DNA of 13,302 nucleotides from Planctomicrobium sp. (GTDB lineage: Bacteria > Planctomycetota > Planctomycetia > Planctomycetales > Planctomycetaceae). The notes under the pieces are model-generated. The model was not told the origin of the DNA, ran no database searches, and saw nothing but the letters and a program-made list of their open reading frames with translations. How positions within the stretch are numbered: the first letter of the stretch is position 1; each line of letters begins with the position of its first letter. The position numbers were made by a program, and so were the translations under genes. The DNA lies in NCBI GenBank assembly GCA_029259835.1, contig JAJDEL010000482.1, positions 1 to 13,302 on the forward strand, read 5' to 3'. Positions 7,063-13,302 of this stretch are shown one piece after another.

Positions 7063-7563
7063 ATGAATGAATTCACGACACACGACGAACAACACAGTTA
7101 CCACGAAATCCAACGCTCCTGGTGGACATGGCTGATCTTCGCAATCGTTTTGGTTGAAATCAGTATCCCGCTGCTGGTACCCATCCCACGCGAAGCTGGC
7201 ATTGCCATGATGGTCGGAGCGGGTGTGATCACCGTCATTGCGTTCGCATTTGCATCACTCACAATCAGTGACACTGTCGCCAATTTACGGGTTCAGTTCG
7301 GGCCACTTCCGCTGGCTGGAACGGAGATTCCGTATAACGAAATTCTGGAGATCGAGCAGGAGAAATCAACGTTTCTTGATGGTTGGGGGCTACGCCGCGT
7401 TCGCGGTGGCTGGCTGTGGAACGTCTGGGGCTATGACTGCATTAAAGTTGTGACCGAGAAGAAAACTGTTCGAATCGGGACGCAGAAACCAGAAGAGCTT
7501 CTGGCGTTCCTCCTTCTGAAAACAGAGAAGGATTCAACGCATTCGAATTTCTCACCCGCGTAG
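7063..7563 (+). CDS. Two-helix membrane protein with bacterial PH-like domain
   Basis: A 166-residue protein of unknown function. Residues about 21-40 and 46-66 form two hydrophobic helices with a short PIPREAG turn, so both ends should face the same side, probably the cytoplasm. Residues about 75-155 look like a bacterial pleckstrin-homology-type domain: alternating strands with IPYNEILEIEQ, a Trp/Gly-rich GWLWNVWGYDCIKVV, and the closing RIGTQKPEELLAFLL, a pattern of small bacterial membrane proteins with such domains. The ligand is unknown. No ribosome site is evident at the ATG. A weak TTGACG box lies at 7004-7009, but no good -10 sequence accompanies it. The M16-family gene follows 105 bp later on the same strand. 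Confidence 0.7.
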   Translation: MNEFTTHDEQHSYHEIQRSWWTWLIFAIVLVEISIPLLVPIPREAGIAMMVGAGVITVIAFAFASLTISDTVANLRVQFGPLPLAGTEIPYNEILEIEQEKSTFLDGWGLRRVRGGWLWNVWGYDCIKVVTEKKTVRIGTQKPEELLAFLLLKTEKDSTHSNFSPA

Positions 7564-7668
7564 CCTACACTTCTGCAAAATTGAAGAGAGGCGAGGCACT
7601 TGAAGTGCGTCGCTAAACGGTGGTGAAGACAATTTCTATTGTGGCTCCAAGGCCGCGCCAGGACAGCG

Positions 7669-8919
7669 ATGCAAGAACAAACAATCAAGAAATTCGAATT
7701 CGACAACGGCCTCACTCTGTTGGTCGAACAGATGCCGCACGTCCAGTCGGCAGCGTTTTCGTTACTGACTCCAGCCGGGACGATCTACGAAGCTCAGGGG
7801 TTGAATGGAACAGCGGCGGCGGCTCTCGATTTAATGACACGCGGTGCAGGTGAACGAAACAGTCGCGAGCTTTCCGCAGCACTCGATTTTCTTGGAGTTC
7901 AAGGGAGTGACAACGTTGGCTGGAATTTCCTCTCATTTTCCGGAGCGACGCTGGCTGAAAATGTCCTCGACGCACTCCCGATCTATGCAGATATTGTCCA
8001 GCGACCGCTGATGCCAGAGGATCAATTCCCGGCGGTGATGAATGGTGCTGTTCAGAACTTACTCTCGATTGACGACGAGCCGCAGCGGAAAATTTTTGTC
8101 GAACTCCGCAAACGTTGCTACGACGATCCCTGGGGACGTTCAACGGACGGGACGCTCGATGATCTGGAAAAGCTGACGCATCAGACACTCACTGATTTCA
8201 CAAAGAATAACGTCCGCCCGAATGGATCATTGATCGGAGTCGCAGGAAATGTCGATGCCGAGCAGGTTCGTGATCAGGTGGAGAAGACTTTCGGAGCCTG
8301 GGAAAAGTTGCCGGAGCCTGAGATTCAGAGGCAACCTTGCGCTGGAGGTGTTCATCACATTCATCATGATTCAACGCAAACACATATTGGCATCGCCTAC
8401 AACAGTATTGCTTATGACAGTCCTGATTACCTGACAGCCTGGGCCGCCGTTAGTATTCTCAGTGGCGGCAGCAGTTCTCGGTTGTTCACTGAAGTTCGAG
8501 AAAAGCGTGGACTGTGCTATTCGGTCTACGCCACGCTCAACAGTCTTCTCACCGAAGGACGCGTACTCGCCTATGCTGGCACGACGACCGAACGTGCTCA
8601 GGAAACTCTCGACGTGATGCTCAATGAAATTCGCAATCTCAGTCAGGGAATCGATGATGCAGAACTTCGTCGATGTAAAGCGCGGGCGAAGAGTTCGCTG
8701 ATCATGCAGCAAGAATCGACCGGAGCACGTGCTGGTTCGATTGCCCGTGACTGGTTCCACTTAAAACGGGTGAAAACACTCGATGAAATTCACGAGGAAG
8801 TGGAAGCGATTACTGTTGAGAATATTGTTGAATACTTGAACCAACATCCTCTCGATGGAGTCACTGTACTAACAATCGGAGCAGAACCGCTCGAAGTGAA
8901 TGTTTCACCGCACATTTGA
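7669..8919 (+). CDS. M16-family (insulinase-like) peptidase homologue lacking the zinc site
   Basis: A 416-residue protein with the two-domain M16B architecture: an N-terminal half starting KKFEFDNGLTLLVEQ (7-21) and a C-terminal half with the well-conserved SGGSSSRLFTEVREKRGLCYSVYA (264-287). In active members the N-terminal half carries HxxEH within a GTAHFLEHM-like stretch. Here the aligned segment is GTAAAALDLM (47-56), so both zinc histidines and the catalytic glutamate are replaced. The Arg271/Tyr284 pair of the substrate-binding half is kept. Known bacterial M16 heterodimers combine a zinc subunit with such an R/Y subunit, so I infer a non-catalytic partner; no HxxEH partner gene lies in the window. 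There is no signal peptide. The start ATG has AGGA 5 nt upstream; a TTG at 7639 is ignored. Confidence 0.88.
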   Translation: MQEQTIKKFEFDNGLTLLVEQMPHVQSAAFSLLTPAGTIYEAQGLNGTAAAALDLMTRGAGERNSRELSAALDFLGVQGSDNVGWNFLSFSGATLAENVLDALPIYADIVQRPLMPEDQFPAVMNGAVQNLLSIDDEPQRKIFVELRKRCYDDPWGRSTDGTLDDLEKLTHQTLTDFTKNNVRPNGSLIGVAGNVDAEQVRDQVEKTFGAWEKLPEPEIQRQPCAGGVHHIHHDSTQTHIGIAYNSIAYDSPDYLTAWAAVSILSGGSSSRLFTEVREKRGLCYSVYATLNSLLTEGRVLAYAGTTTERAQETLDVMLNEIRNLSQGIDDAELRRCKARAKSSLIMQQESTGARAGSIARDWFHLKRVKTLDEIHEEVEAITVENIVEYLNQHPLDGVTVLTIGAEPLEVNVSPHI

Positions 8920-9266
8920 ATTGTACGACGAAGTTTCTAAAAAAGAATAACAAACCACGGAGGCATGGAGACACAGAGGAATGAATCAGCGTAGATACCG
9001 AAGTGAACGAGAGATAAACACATTGCCATTCCCAAAACTTTCTTAAAGTCCTTGGTTGAGCGGTCTCTGAATAAGCAAATACAAGTAAGGGAAATTGATT
9101 TCACCGAAATTTCATGATCAAGAATCCGAGTGAACGTTAGAAAGAATCACTCAGTTCTTCCCTTTTCTCCGTGTCTCTGTGTCTGTGGTGAATTCATTTC
9201 GCACTCACTAAATTCTACGAACAATCAAAAATCCCTACTGAATTAGTAAATCAAAGAAGCAGACTC
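8920..9266. other. Gene-free region between the M16-family gene and lysS
   Basis: This 347-bp stretch has no plausible coding frame or tRNA. It is AT-richer than its neighbours and holds an imperfect terminal inverted repeat (about 8954-8980 and 9164-9190) that bounds roughly 237 bp. The leader of lysS must lie in or after its right end. I see no convincing promoter pair. Confidence 0.6.
8954..9190. repeat. MITE-like segment with imperfect terminal inverted repeats
   Basis: The left end begins ACCACGGAGGCATGGAGACA. The right end, read on the minus strand, begins ACCACAGACACAGAGACACG. They align over about 25 bp with a 2-bp gap and a few mismatches, and are strongly purine-rich on the outward-reading strand. 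The interior codes for nothing recognisable. Short size, terminal inverted repeats and no gene suggest a non-autonomous mobile element or an intergenic repeat, but no target-site duplication was confirmed. Confidence 0.5.
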
Positions 9267-10817
9267 ATGGCGAAGCCGCAAAAAGTTGATCGATTCGAAA
9301 AAGCCCGGTTGGAGAAGTCGGCAAAAATTGTTGAACTCGGACACGATCCGTTCGGGCAACGTTTCGATGAGAAGCTACTCATCGCGGAAGCTCGCGAAAA
9401 ATGCCCTGAAGAAAGCGGTGTTCTCGGTGAGAAGGTCCGTATCGCCGGTCGAATTATGTTACGTCGTAAAGCTGGCAAGCTACGGTTCTTCGATATCCAC
9501 GACGCCACCGGCAAGATGCAACTTCTTTTTTCGCGAGGCGATCTCTCCGAAGAGCAATGGCAACTCATGGGCCAACTCGACCTGGGAGATCTCATCGGGA
9601 TCGACGGCGCCATGCGTCGCACCGACTCTGGTGAAATTTCAGTTTGGGTCGAGCAGTTAACGATTCTGTGTAAGTCACTGACTCAACCACCGGAGAAGCA
9701 TCATGGCGTGACTGATGTCGAAACACTATTACGGCACCGGGAACTTGATCTCATTTATACAGATGGTGTGCGTGACAAACTTGTCTTGCGAAGCGCGATT
9801 CTTGATTCCGTGAGGCAGACATTACGCAGCCAAAAATTCACCGAAGTCGAGACGCCGGTCTTACACGCCATCGCCGGTGGGGCCGCCGCCCGTCCGTTCA
9901 CGACGCATCACAATACCTTGGATATTGACCTCTACCTACGGATCGCTCTGGAACTGCATTTGAAGCGACTCATGGTTGGCGGGATCGAGCGCGTGTACGA
10001 AATCGGTCGCGTCTTCCGGAACGAAGGGATCGATGCGACGCACAATCCCGAATTCACAATGATCGAGATCTACCAAGCCTATGGCAATTATGAATCGATG
10101 ATGGATCTCACGGAAGCGGTCGTTTCCGACGCTGCGAAAGTTGTGCTTGAAAGCACAGGTCAAAGTCGAGACGACGGCAAGTTGATTCTGCCGTGGGGAG
10201 ATAGTGAAATCGACTTCACCACACCTTGGGCGCGCCGTACCTATTCCGATCTCTTCGAAGAACATGCTGGCTGCTCGATGGCAGATGCCGATGCCGTTCG
10301 AGCTAAAGCAAACGAGTTGGCTCAACAAGGCGTCATCCAGAAGGAATTCATTGAACAGATGAATTCAACAGAAATGCATCCAGATGTTATTGTCAGTGAG
10401 GTCTTTGAGGCCTGCGTGGAAGATTCGTTGACGGGTCCGATTTTTGTCATCGACTACCCGGCTTCAATTTGTCCGCTCACGAAACGAAAGCAAGACAACC
10501 CTGCGATTGCCGAAAGATTTGAACTGTTCGTACATGGCATGGAACTGGCAAATGCCTACACAGAATTGAACGACCCTAAACTTCAGGAAGAGCTATTTCG
10601 CACGCAACTACAAGGGCTTTCGGAAGAAGATTCCATGGCAAAAATGGACCGGGATTTCATCGATGCACTGAAAGTCGGGATGCCACCGGCGGGTGGACTC
10701 GGAATTGGCATCGATCGAATGGTCATGCTCTTAACAAATAGTCAAAGCATCCGAGATGTCATATTCTTCCCACTTCTCAGACCAGAAGTTGTTGCAGGGA
10801 AAGAAGATACGAAATAG
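9267..10817 (+). CDS. lysS: Lysyl-tRNA synthetase, class II
   Basis: Homodimeric class IIb enzyme that charges tRNA-Lys with lysine in the cytoplasm. The 516-residue length is usual. Residues about 57-135 form the N-terminal OB-fold anticodon-binding domain ([20 protein letters not shown]). The catalytic domain follows, with the family's [18 protein letters not shown] (residues 152-169). Motif 2 is at [20 protein letters not shown], continuing into [12 protein letters not shown], and motif 3 is [13 protein letters not shown] near the C-terminus, with the ATP-binding arginine. The conserved [12 protein letters not shown] segment and the [13 protein letters not shown] segment are intact. The ATG at 9267 is preceded only by a weak GAAG-type site. 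It is followed by csrA 230 bp downstream, which has its own promoter, so the two are probably separate units. Confidence 0.96.
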   Translation: MAKPQKVDRFEKARLEKSAKIVELGHDPFGQRFDEKLLIAEAREKCPEESGVLGEKVRIAGRIMLRRKAGKLRFFDIHDATGKMQLLFSRGDLSEEQWQLMGQLDLGDLIGIDGAMRRTDSGEISVWVEQLTILCKSLTQPPEKHHGVTDVETLLRHRELDLIYTDGVRDKLVLRSAILDSVRQTLRSQKFTEVETPVLHAIAGGAAARPFTTHHNTLDIDLYLRIALELHLKRLMVGGIERVYEIGRVFRNEGIDATHNPEFTMIEIYQAYGNYESMMDLTEAVVSDAAKVVLESTGQSRDDGKLILPWGDSEIDFTTPWARRTYSDLFEEHAGCSMADADAVRAKANELAQQGVIQKEFIEQMNSTEMHPDVIVSEVFEACVEDSLTGPIFVIDYPASICPLTKRKQDNPAIAERFELFVHGMELANAYTELNDPKLQEELFRTQLQGLSEEDSMAKMDRDFIDALKVGMPPAGGLGIGIDRMVMLLTNSQSIRDVIFFPLLRPEVVAGKEDTK

Positions 10818-10920
10818 TAGAAGCCGGGTCAGATAGTCTGTTCGGCGTATCTTGTGTTAAGATAGATCGACGTAACTCACTTCAAAGACCGGAAATCGGT
10901 AATTTTTACAATCTGACTTA

Positions 10921-10948
10921 TTGACAGCTAGAGCCTTGCTCGTACGAT
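10921..10948 (+). promoter_or_regulatory. Sigma-70-type promoter of csrA
   Basis: A perfect TTGACA at 10921-10926 and TACGAT (4 of 6 matches to TATAAT) at 10943-10948 are separated by 16 bp. Transcription would start near 10955, leaving a leader of about 90 nt. A second TTGACA at 10995-11000 has no acceptable -10 partner. The leader has one GGA (10985-10987), so CsrA autoregulation cannot be argued from it. Confidence 0.6.
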
Positions 10949-11047
10949 GTCAAGTGAGATGAGTGGCTTTGTCCATTTGCGGGTGGAGTTTGTTTTGACA
11001 ATCGTAGTGGTGCTTTTCTCCCTGTACGGTTTAATGAGGTTGTAGAG

Positions 11048-11263
11048 ATGTTGGTTCTCTCGCGTAAGAAAAACGAGAGTATTATTATCGATGAAAAGAT
11101 CGTGATCACAGTGATTGAGGTCCGGGGGGATAAAGTACGCCTCGGGATTCAGGCACCACGTGAAATTCCGATCCATCGAAGCGAAGTCTACGAGGCTTTG
11201 ATGCAACTCTCTGATCAAGATCTTCCAGAAGGTGAAACTTCGGTTCCAAACGAAACGACGTAA
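11048..11263 (+). CDS. csrA: Carbon storage regulator CsrA
   Basis: Small dimeric RNA-binding protein that binds GGA-containing sites, usually in mRNA leaders, and so controls translation and mRNA stability for carbon storage, motility and surface growth. The 71 residues cover the full domain: strand 1 [12 protein letters not shown] with Arg6, the central [13 protein letters not shown] (25-37), and the RNA-contacting region [14 protein letters not shown] (38-51) with Arg44. A 20-residue acidic/polar tail ([16 protein letters not shown]) follows, as in many non-enteric CsrA proteins. GAGG sits 8 nt before the ATG. No fliW or flagellar gene is in view. The gene has its own promoter and ends in a strong terminator, so it is monocistronic. 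Confidence 0.95.
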   Translation: MLVLSRKKNESIIIDEKIVITVIEVRGDKVRLGIQAPREIPIHRSEVYEALMQLSDQDLPEGETSVPNETT

Positions 11264-11296
11264 CTGATCCAGCACAGCATTTCAATTTGATCATTC

Positions 11297-11325
11297 AAAA
11301 AGCATCCCGGTCGGGATGCTTTTTT
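11297..11325. terminator. Intrinsic terminator of csrA, bidirectional
   Basis: AAAAAGCATCCC pairs with GGGATGCTTTTT around a 4-nt GGTC loop, and T6 closes the plus-strand side. The A-run on the left makes it equally usable for the converging minus-strand methyltransferase gene, whose stop codon is only 3 bp away. It is the clearest factor-independent terminator in the window. Confidence 0.92.
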
Positions 11326-11327
11326 GT

Positions 11328-12086
11328 TTACCGATTTGGTCGCACCAGCTTGAACGCAACTGAAATCGGTCGTTCTTTGTAAGTTTCCAGCACCGTCATG
11401 TTCGGTGCCAGATGGTAATTATCAGGCGTAATGTGGGGTTCTTGAAAGTCATCCACTCGAAAACCTGCTGAACGAAATGCTCTCCAGTATTCTTCCAACG
11501 GGCGATGATACCAGATGAAATCACTTTTGAAGTGTTTCCAGGGAGCATCGTGTTGCCGAGATGGCTCGTAGTAAGAATGTTTCCAGTCGTACGAAATCGA
11601 TCCGTTCGGGTGGACCTTGCAATCCGTTTGAGGAAAACAGGGGTGCGAGAAGATGACGACAGCGATCCCCTTTGGTCTCAAAACACGAAACATGGCATTG
11701 ACTGCCTCCTGTAGTTGCGGAGTGTCCATCAGTACATAATTGGACACAACAATATCCATCTCGCCATCCTCGATGGTGCCGAGTTTCGTGCAATCTTCAA
11801 CTCGAAAATCGAGTTCAGGATACTCTTGCTGCGCGATGCGAATCATTTCAGGCGAGAGATCGACTCCGGTGACTTCTGCGCCGAGGTGATCGAGTTTATT
11901 TGAGAGATATCCCGTTCCGCAGCCATTGTCCAGAATCGAACGATGTCGCACACGACCGAGCATTTCGAAAAGAACAGGATCAGAGTTCAGGCGACGGTTC
12001 CAGTCGCCTTGATCGCCAACTTGTTTTTTCCAGTCGTTCGCTTTGGAGTCCCAGGAGGAGCGAACGTCGTTAATGTCTTCTGTCAC
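11328..12086 (-). CDS. Class I SAM-dependent methyltransferase
   Basis: A 252-residue cytoplasmic protein with a Rossmann-type methyltransferase core. Motif I is SILDNGCGTGYLS (50-62), the acidic end of strand 2 is Asp76 in VTGVDLSPEMI, motif II has Asp98 in FRVEDCTKL, and DIVVSNYVLMD (111-121) is the post-II strand, followed by FRVLRPKGIAVVIF (133-146). The C-terminal third, Tyr/His/Trp rich (SYDWKHSYYEP and DFIWYHRPLEEYW), resembles small-molecule or ubiquinone-type methyltransferases and may form a substrate lid. The substrate is unknown. Translation starts at a GTG at 12086 that overlaps the upstream stop codon as GTGA, so the two genes form a translationally coupled operon. The gene ends at the csrA terminator from the opposite side. 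Confidence 0.88.
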   Translation of the reverse strand: MTEDINDVRSSWDSKANDWKKQVGDQGDWNRRLNSDPVLFEMLGRVRHRSILDNGCGTGYLSNKLDHLGAEVTGVDLSPEMIRIAQQEYPELDFRVEDCTKLGTIEDGEMDIVVSNYVLMDTPQLQEAVNAMFRVLRPKGIAVVIFSHPCFPQTDCKVHPNGSISYDWKHSYYEPSRQHDAPWKHFKSDFIWYHRPLEEYWRAFRSAGFRVDDFQEPHITPDNYHLAPNMTVLETYKERPISVAFKLVRPNR

Positions 12087-12892
12087 TGTACTTCTATACT
12101 TGCAGGAACTGCAGAATCCCAGGTGCGTCGTTGATCCAATAGATGATCAAGCATGACCTGTACTTTTTCCGGGATACCTGAAAAGCTCTGGGACGAACGT
12201 GGCTGTCCGAATGTTTCACGCATTGCATTGTGCATCATGTAACGACCGGAAGTCGTTGTCATATGAATTGCATCACGATAGATCTCTTCAATCGAAATGA
12301 GCGGCGTATTGCCTGCGTCTATTTCTTTTTTCAGTTCGACTAACAATCTCATTGCATGTGTGGTTCGAAACTTTGTCCGTGGGTGTTTCTCTCGAAGTTG
12401 CGCAAGTAATTCATCAAAATACGCGGGACCATGAGTGAGTTTGCCTTCAGAGTCGTCATCGGCAAACTCATCTACAAGCGAGGCACTTTTTGCCCAACCA
12501 GTGTGAATAATGAACGTCGCCTGTGGTTGCAATTCGATCCACTTGGAGATGACAGCTAAGTCTTCTTCGACCGTCGTCCCATAGTGAGGCTGCACAGAAA
12601 TGAGATCATACTTCTCGCTTTTCAAAGCAGTCGGCCAAAGTTTTGACGAGGCAACACAAGGTTTCTCCGGATGCTCAAAAATGAATTTGAGACTCTTTCC
12701 ACAATCGACATGCCAGTGAACAACTCCACCGAGTATCGAAGGAACGGTGTCCCAGGTGAGTGAATTCCCAATGAGATAAATTTTCGTTTGTGCCGATCCG
12801 GCCGCACCGTCACTGCTTGCAGAATCTTGACTGAAAACTGGAGTGCACCAGAGCAGCATTAAGCAAATTGCGAATGTGAACGAGTATTTCAT
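12083..12892 (-). CDS. Secreted SGNH-hydrolase-like protein
   Basis: A 269-residue exported protein. Residues 1-21 are a signal peptide (MKYS, a hydrophobic core, then TPVFSQ). After a short Ser/Gly/Ala linker comes KIYLIGNSLTWDTVPSIL (37-54), where GNS replaces the block I GDS motif of GDSL/SGNH esterases, with Ser44 as candidate nucleophile. Near the C-terminus IYRDAIHMTTTSGRYMM (204-220) supplies Asp207 and His210 in the D-x-x-H spacing that completes the SGNH triad. YDLISVQPHYG (95-105) stands where block III (GxND) would be expected, without an obvious Asn. I infer a periplasmic or surface esterase, acetyl-hydrolase or degenerate relative; the substrate is unknown. The stop overlaps the start of the methyltransferase gene by 4 nt. 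Confidence 0.7.
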   Translation of the reverse strand: MKYSFTFAICLMLLWCTPVFSQDSASSDGAAGSAQTKIYLIGNSLTWDTVPSILGGVVHWHVDCGKSLKFIFEHPEKPCVASSKLWPTALKSEKYDLISVQPHYGTTVEEDLAVISKWIELQPQATFIIHTGWAKSASLVDEFADDDSEGKLTHGPAYFDELLAQLREKHPRTKFRTTHAMRLLVELKKEIDAGNTPLISIEEIYRDAIHMTTTSGRYMMHNAMRETFGQPRSSQSFSGIPEKVQVMLDHLLDQRRTWDSAVPASIEVQ

Positions 12893-12971
12893 TTCATCTC
12901 AGCTCTGGGAAAAAGGACACCAACGACATGCTAACGGTCAGCGGCTCAAATATCGAGTTATTGATTCCGGC

Positions 12972-13010
12972 AAGACGCTGGAAATTGATCACTTGATCAG
13001 CGTGCGTCTT
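12972..13010. promoter_or_regulatory. Nested palindrome upstream of the S4-domain gene
   Basis: AAGACGC (12972-12978) and GCGTCTT (13004-13010) form inverted arms. Two copies of the self-complementary hexamer TGATCA lie between them (12986-12991 and 12994-12999). It lies in the 161-bp divergent region between the SGNH-like gene and the S4 gene, and could be an operator or an RNA hairpin. No regulator is known for it. Confidence 0.35.
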
Positions 13011-13053
13011 TAGCCGAAGAAAACTATTATCAACGGATCACCCAACTTCTTTA

Positions 13054-13299
13054 ATGAGAACCACTGTGCCTGAAGACTTCGTCTCAAACAATGTTGAACC
13101 TGAACCTCAAACTGTCCGCCTTGACCATTTCCTCAAACTCTGCGGAGTCGCGGATACTGGTGGGCAGGCAAAAATGATGATCCAGAGCGGCGATGTGTTC
13201 GTCAATGGGGAAGTTGAAACGCGGCGGCGCAAGAAACTCATCGCAGGTGACGTGGTACAGTTTGGTGACGAGGAATTTGTCATCGAAGGAATGGATTAG
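13054..13299 (+). CDS. Small S4-domain RNA-binding protein
   Basis: An 81-residue protein that is mostly one S4 domain: VRLDHFLKLCGVADTGGQAK (21-40), MIQSGDVFVNGEVETRRRKK (42-61) and LIAGDVVQFGDEEFVI (62-77). The order matches the YbcJ/YaaA-type stand-alone S4 proteins, which bind structured RNA and have been linked to ribosomes. The first 20 residues, polar and acidic, extend beyond the usual short N-terminus. The ATG at 13054 has no clear ribosome site. The gene is complete, ending 3 bp before the window edge. The specific RNA partner is unknown. Confidence 0.88.
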   Translation: MRTTVPEDFVSNNVEPEPQTVRLDHFLKLCGVADTGGQAKMMIQSGDVFVNGEVETRRRKKLIAGDVVQFGDEEFVIEGMD

Positions 13300-13302
13300 G
13301 CG

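Noticed and set aside
10888..10907. ACCG/CGGT stem followed by T5 after lysS as an intrinsic terminator
   Set aside because: The stem is only 4 bp with a 5-nt loop and a 2-nt gap before the T-run; too weak to call.
12830..12892. Lipoprotein signal at the start of the SGNH-like protein (LLWC)
   Set aside because: Trp before Cys does not fit a lipobox; an ordinary signal peptide ending near VFSQ is more likely.
1..13302. CRISPR arrays, tRNA or rRNA genes, insertion sequences, defence or toxin-antitoxin genes
   Set aside because: No regularly spaced repeats, no cloverleaf-like segments and no transposase, nuclease-effector or toxin-like frames were seen by eye on either strand.

Overview
The window reads as an ordinary chromosomal stretch from a Gram-negative bacterium with roughly 50% GC. 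I think it is most likely a member of the Planctomycetota (Gimesia/Rubinisphaera-like). This placement is an inference. It rests on the mix of housekeeping genes in many short, unlinked transcription units, the frequent lack of strong Shine-Dalgarno sequences, the small secreted cytochrome c-prime-like protein, the archaeal/eukaryotic-type single-chain glycyl-tRNA synthetase, and the GC-rich palindromic intergenic elements. There is no phage, transposase, CRISPR or plasmid gene. I found no rRNA or tRNA gene.

Layout. Positions 1-482 (minus) hold the N-terminal part of a family 2 glycosyltransferase that runs off the left edge. Positions 519-696 hold two GC-rich hairpins that form a degenerate direct repeat. 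The minus-strand type I methionine aminopeptidase (map) follows. Divergent from it is a plus-strand run of nucleic-acid genes: a SpoU/TrmH 2'-O-methyltransferase of the RlmB type, the Holliday-junction resolvase ruvC, and a small degenerate receiver-like protein 32 bp behind ruvC. A minus-strand HpcH/HpaI-type aldolase converges on them. Divergent from the aldolase is a secreted cytochrome c-prime-like protein with a good sigma-70-type promoter. Two hairpins separate it from the convergent minus-strand glyS.

The right half has, on the plus strand, a two-helix membrane protein with a bacterial PH-like domain, an M16-family protein that has lost its zinc site, a 347-bp intergenic segment bounded by an imperfect inverted repeat, class II lysS, and csrA with its own promoter and a textbook intrinsic terminator. 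That terminator lies between csrA and a convergent minus-strand pair: a secreted SGNH-hydrolase-like protein whose stop overlaps the GTG start of a class I methyltransferase by 4 nt. The window ends with a small S4-domain RNA-binding protein on the plus strand.

How the genes fit together: most are core translation and repair functions (map, rlmB-like, ruvC, glyS, lysS, csrA, S4 protein) without a shared pathway. The only pairings the sequence supports are ruvC with the receiver-like gene, and the overlapping SGNH/methyltransferase pair. I did not find a convincing new multi-gene system. The features most worth a second look are the zinc-less M16 protein, the receiver-like protein behind ruvC, the mirrored CHxxC/CxxCH cytochrome, and the intergenic palindromic elements.
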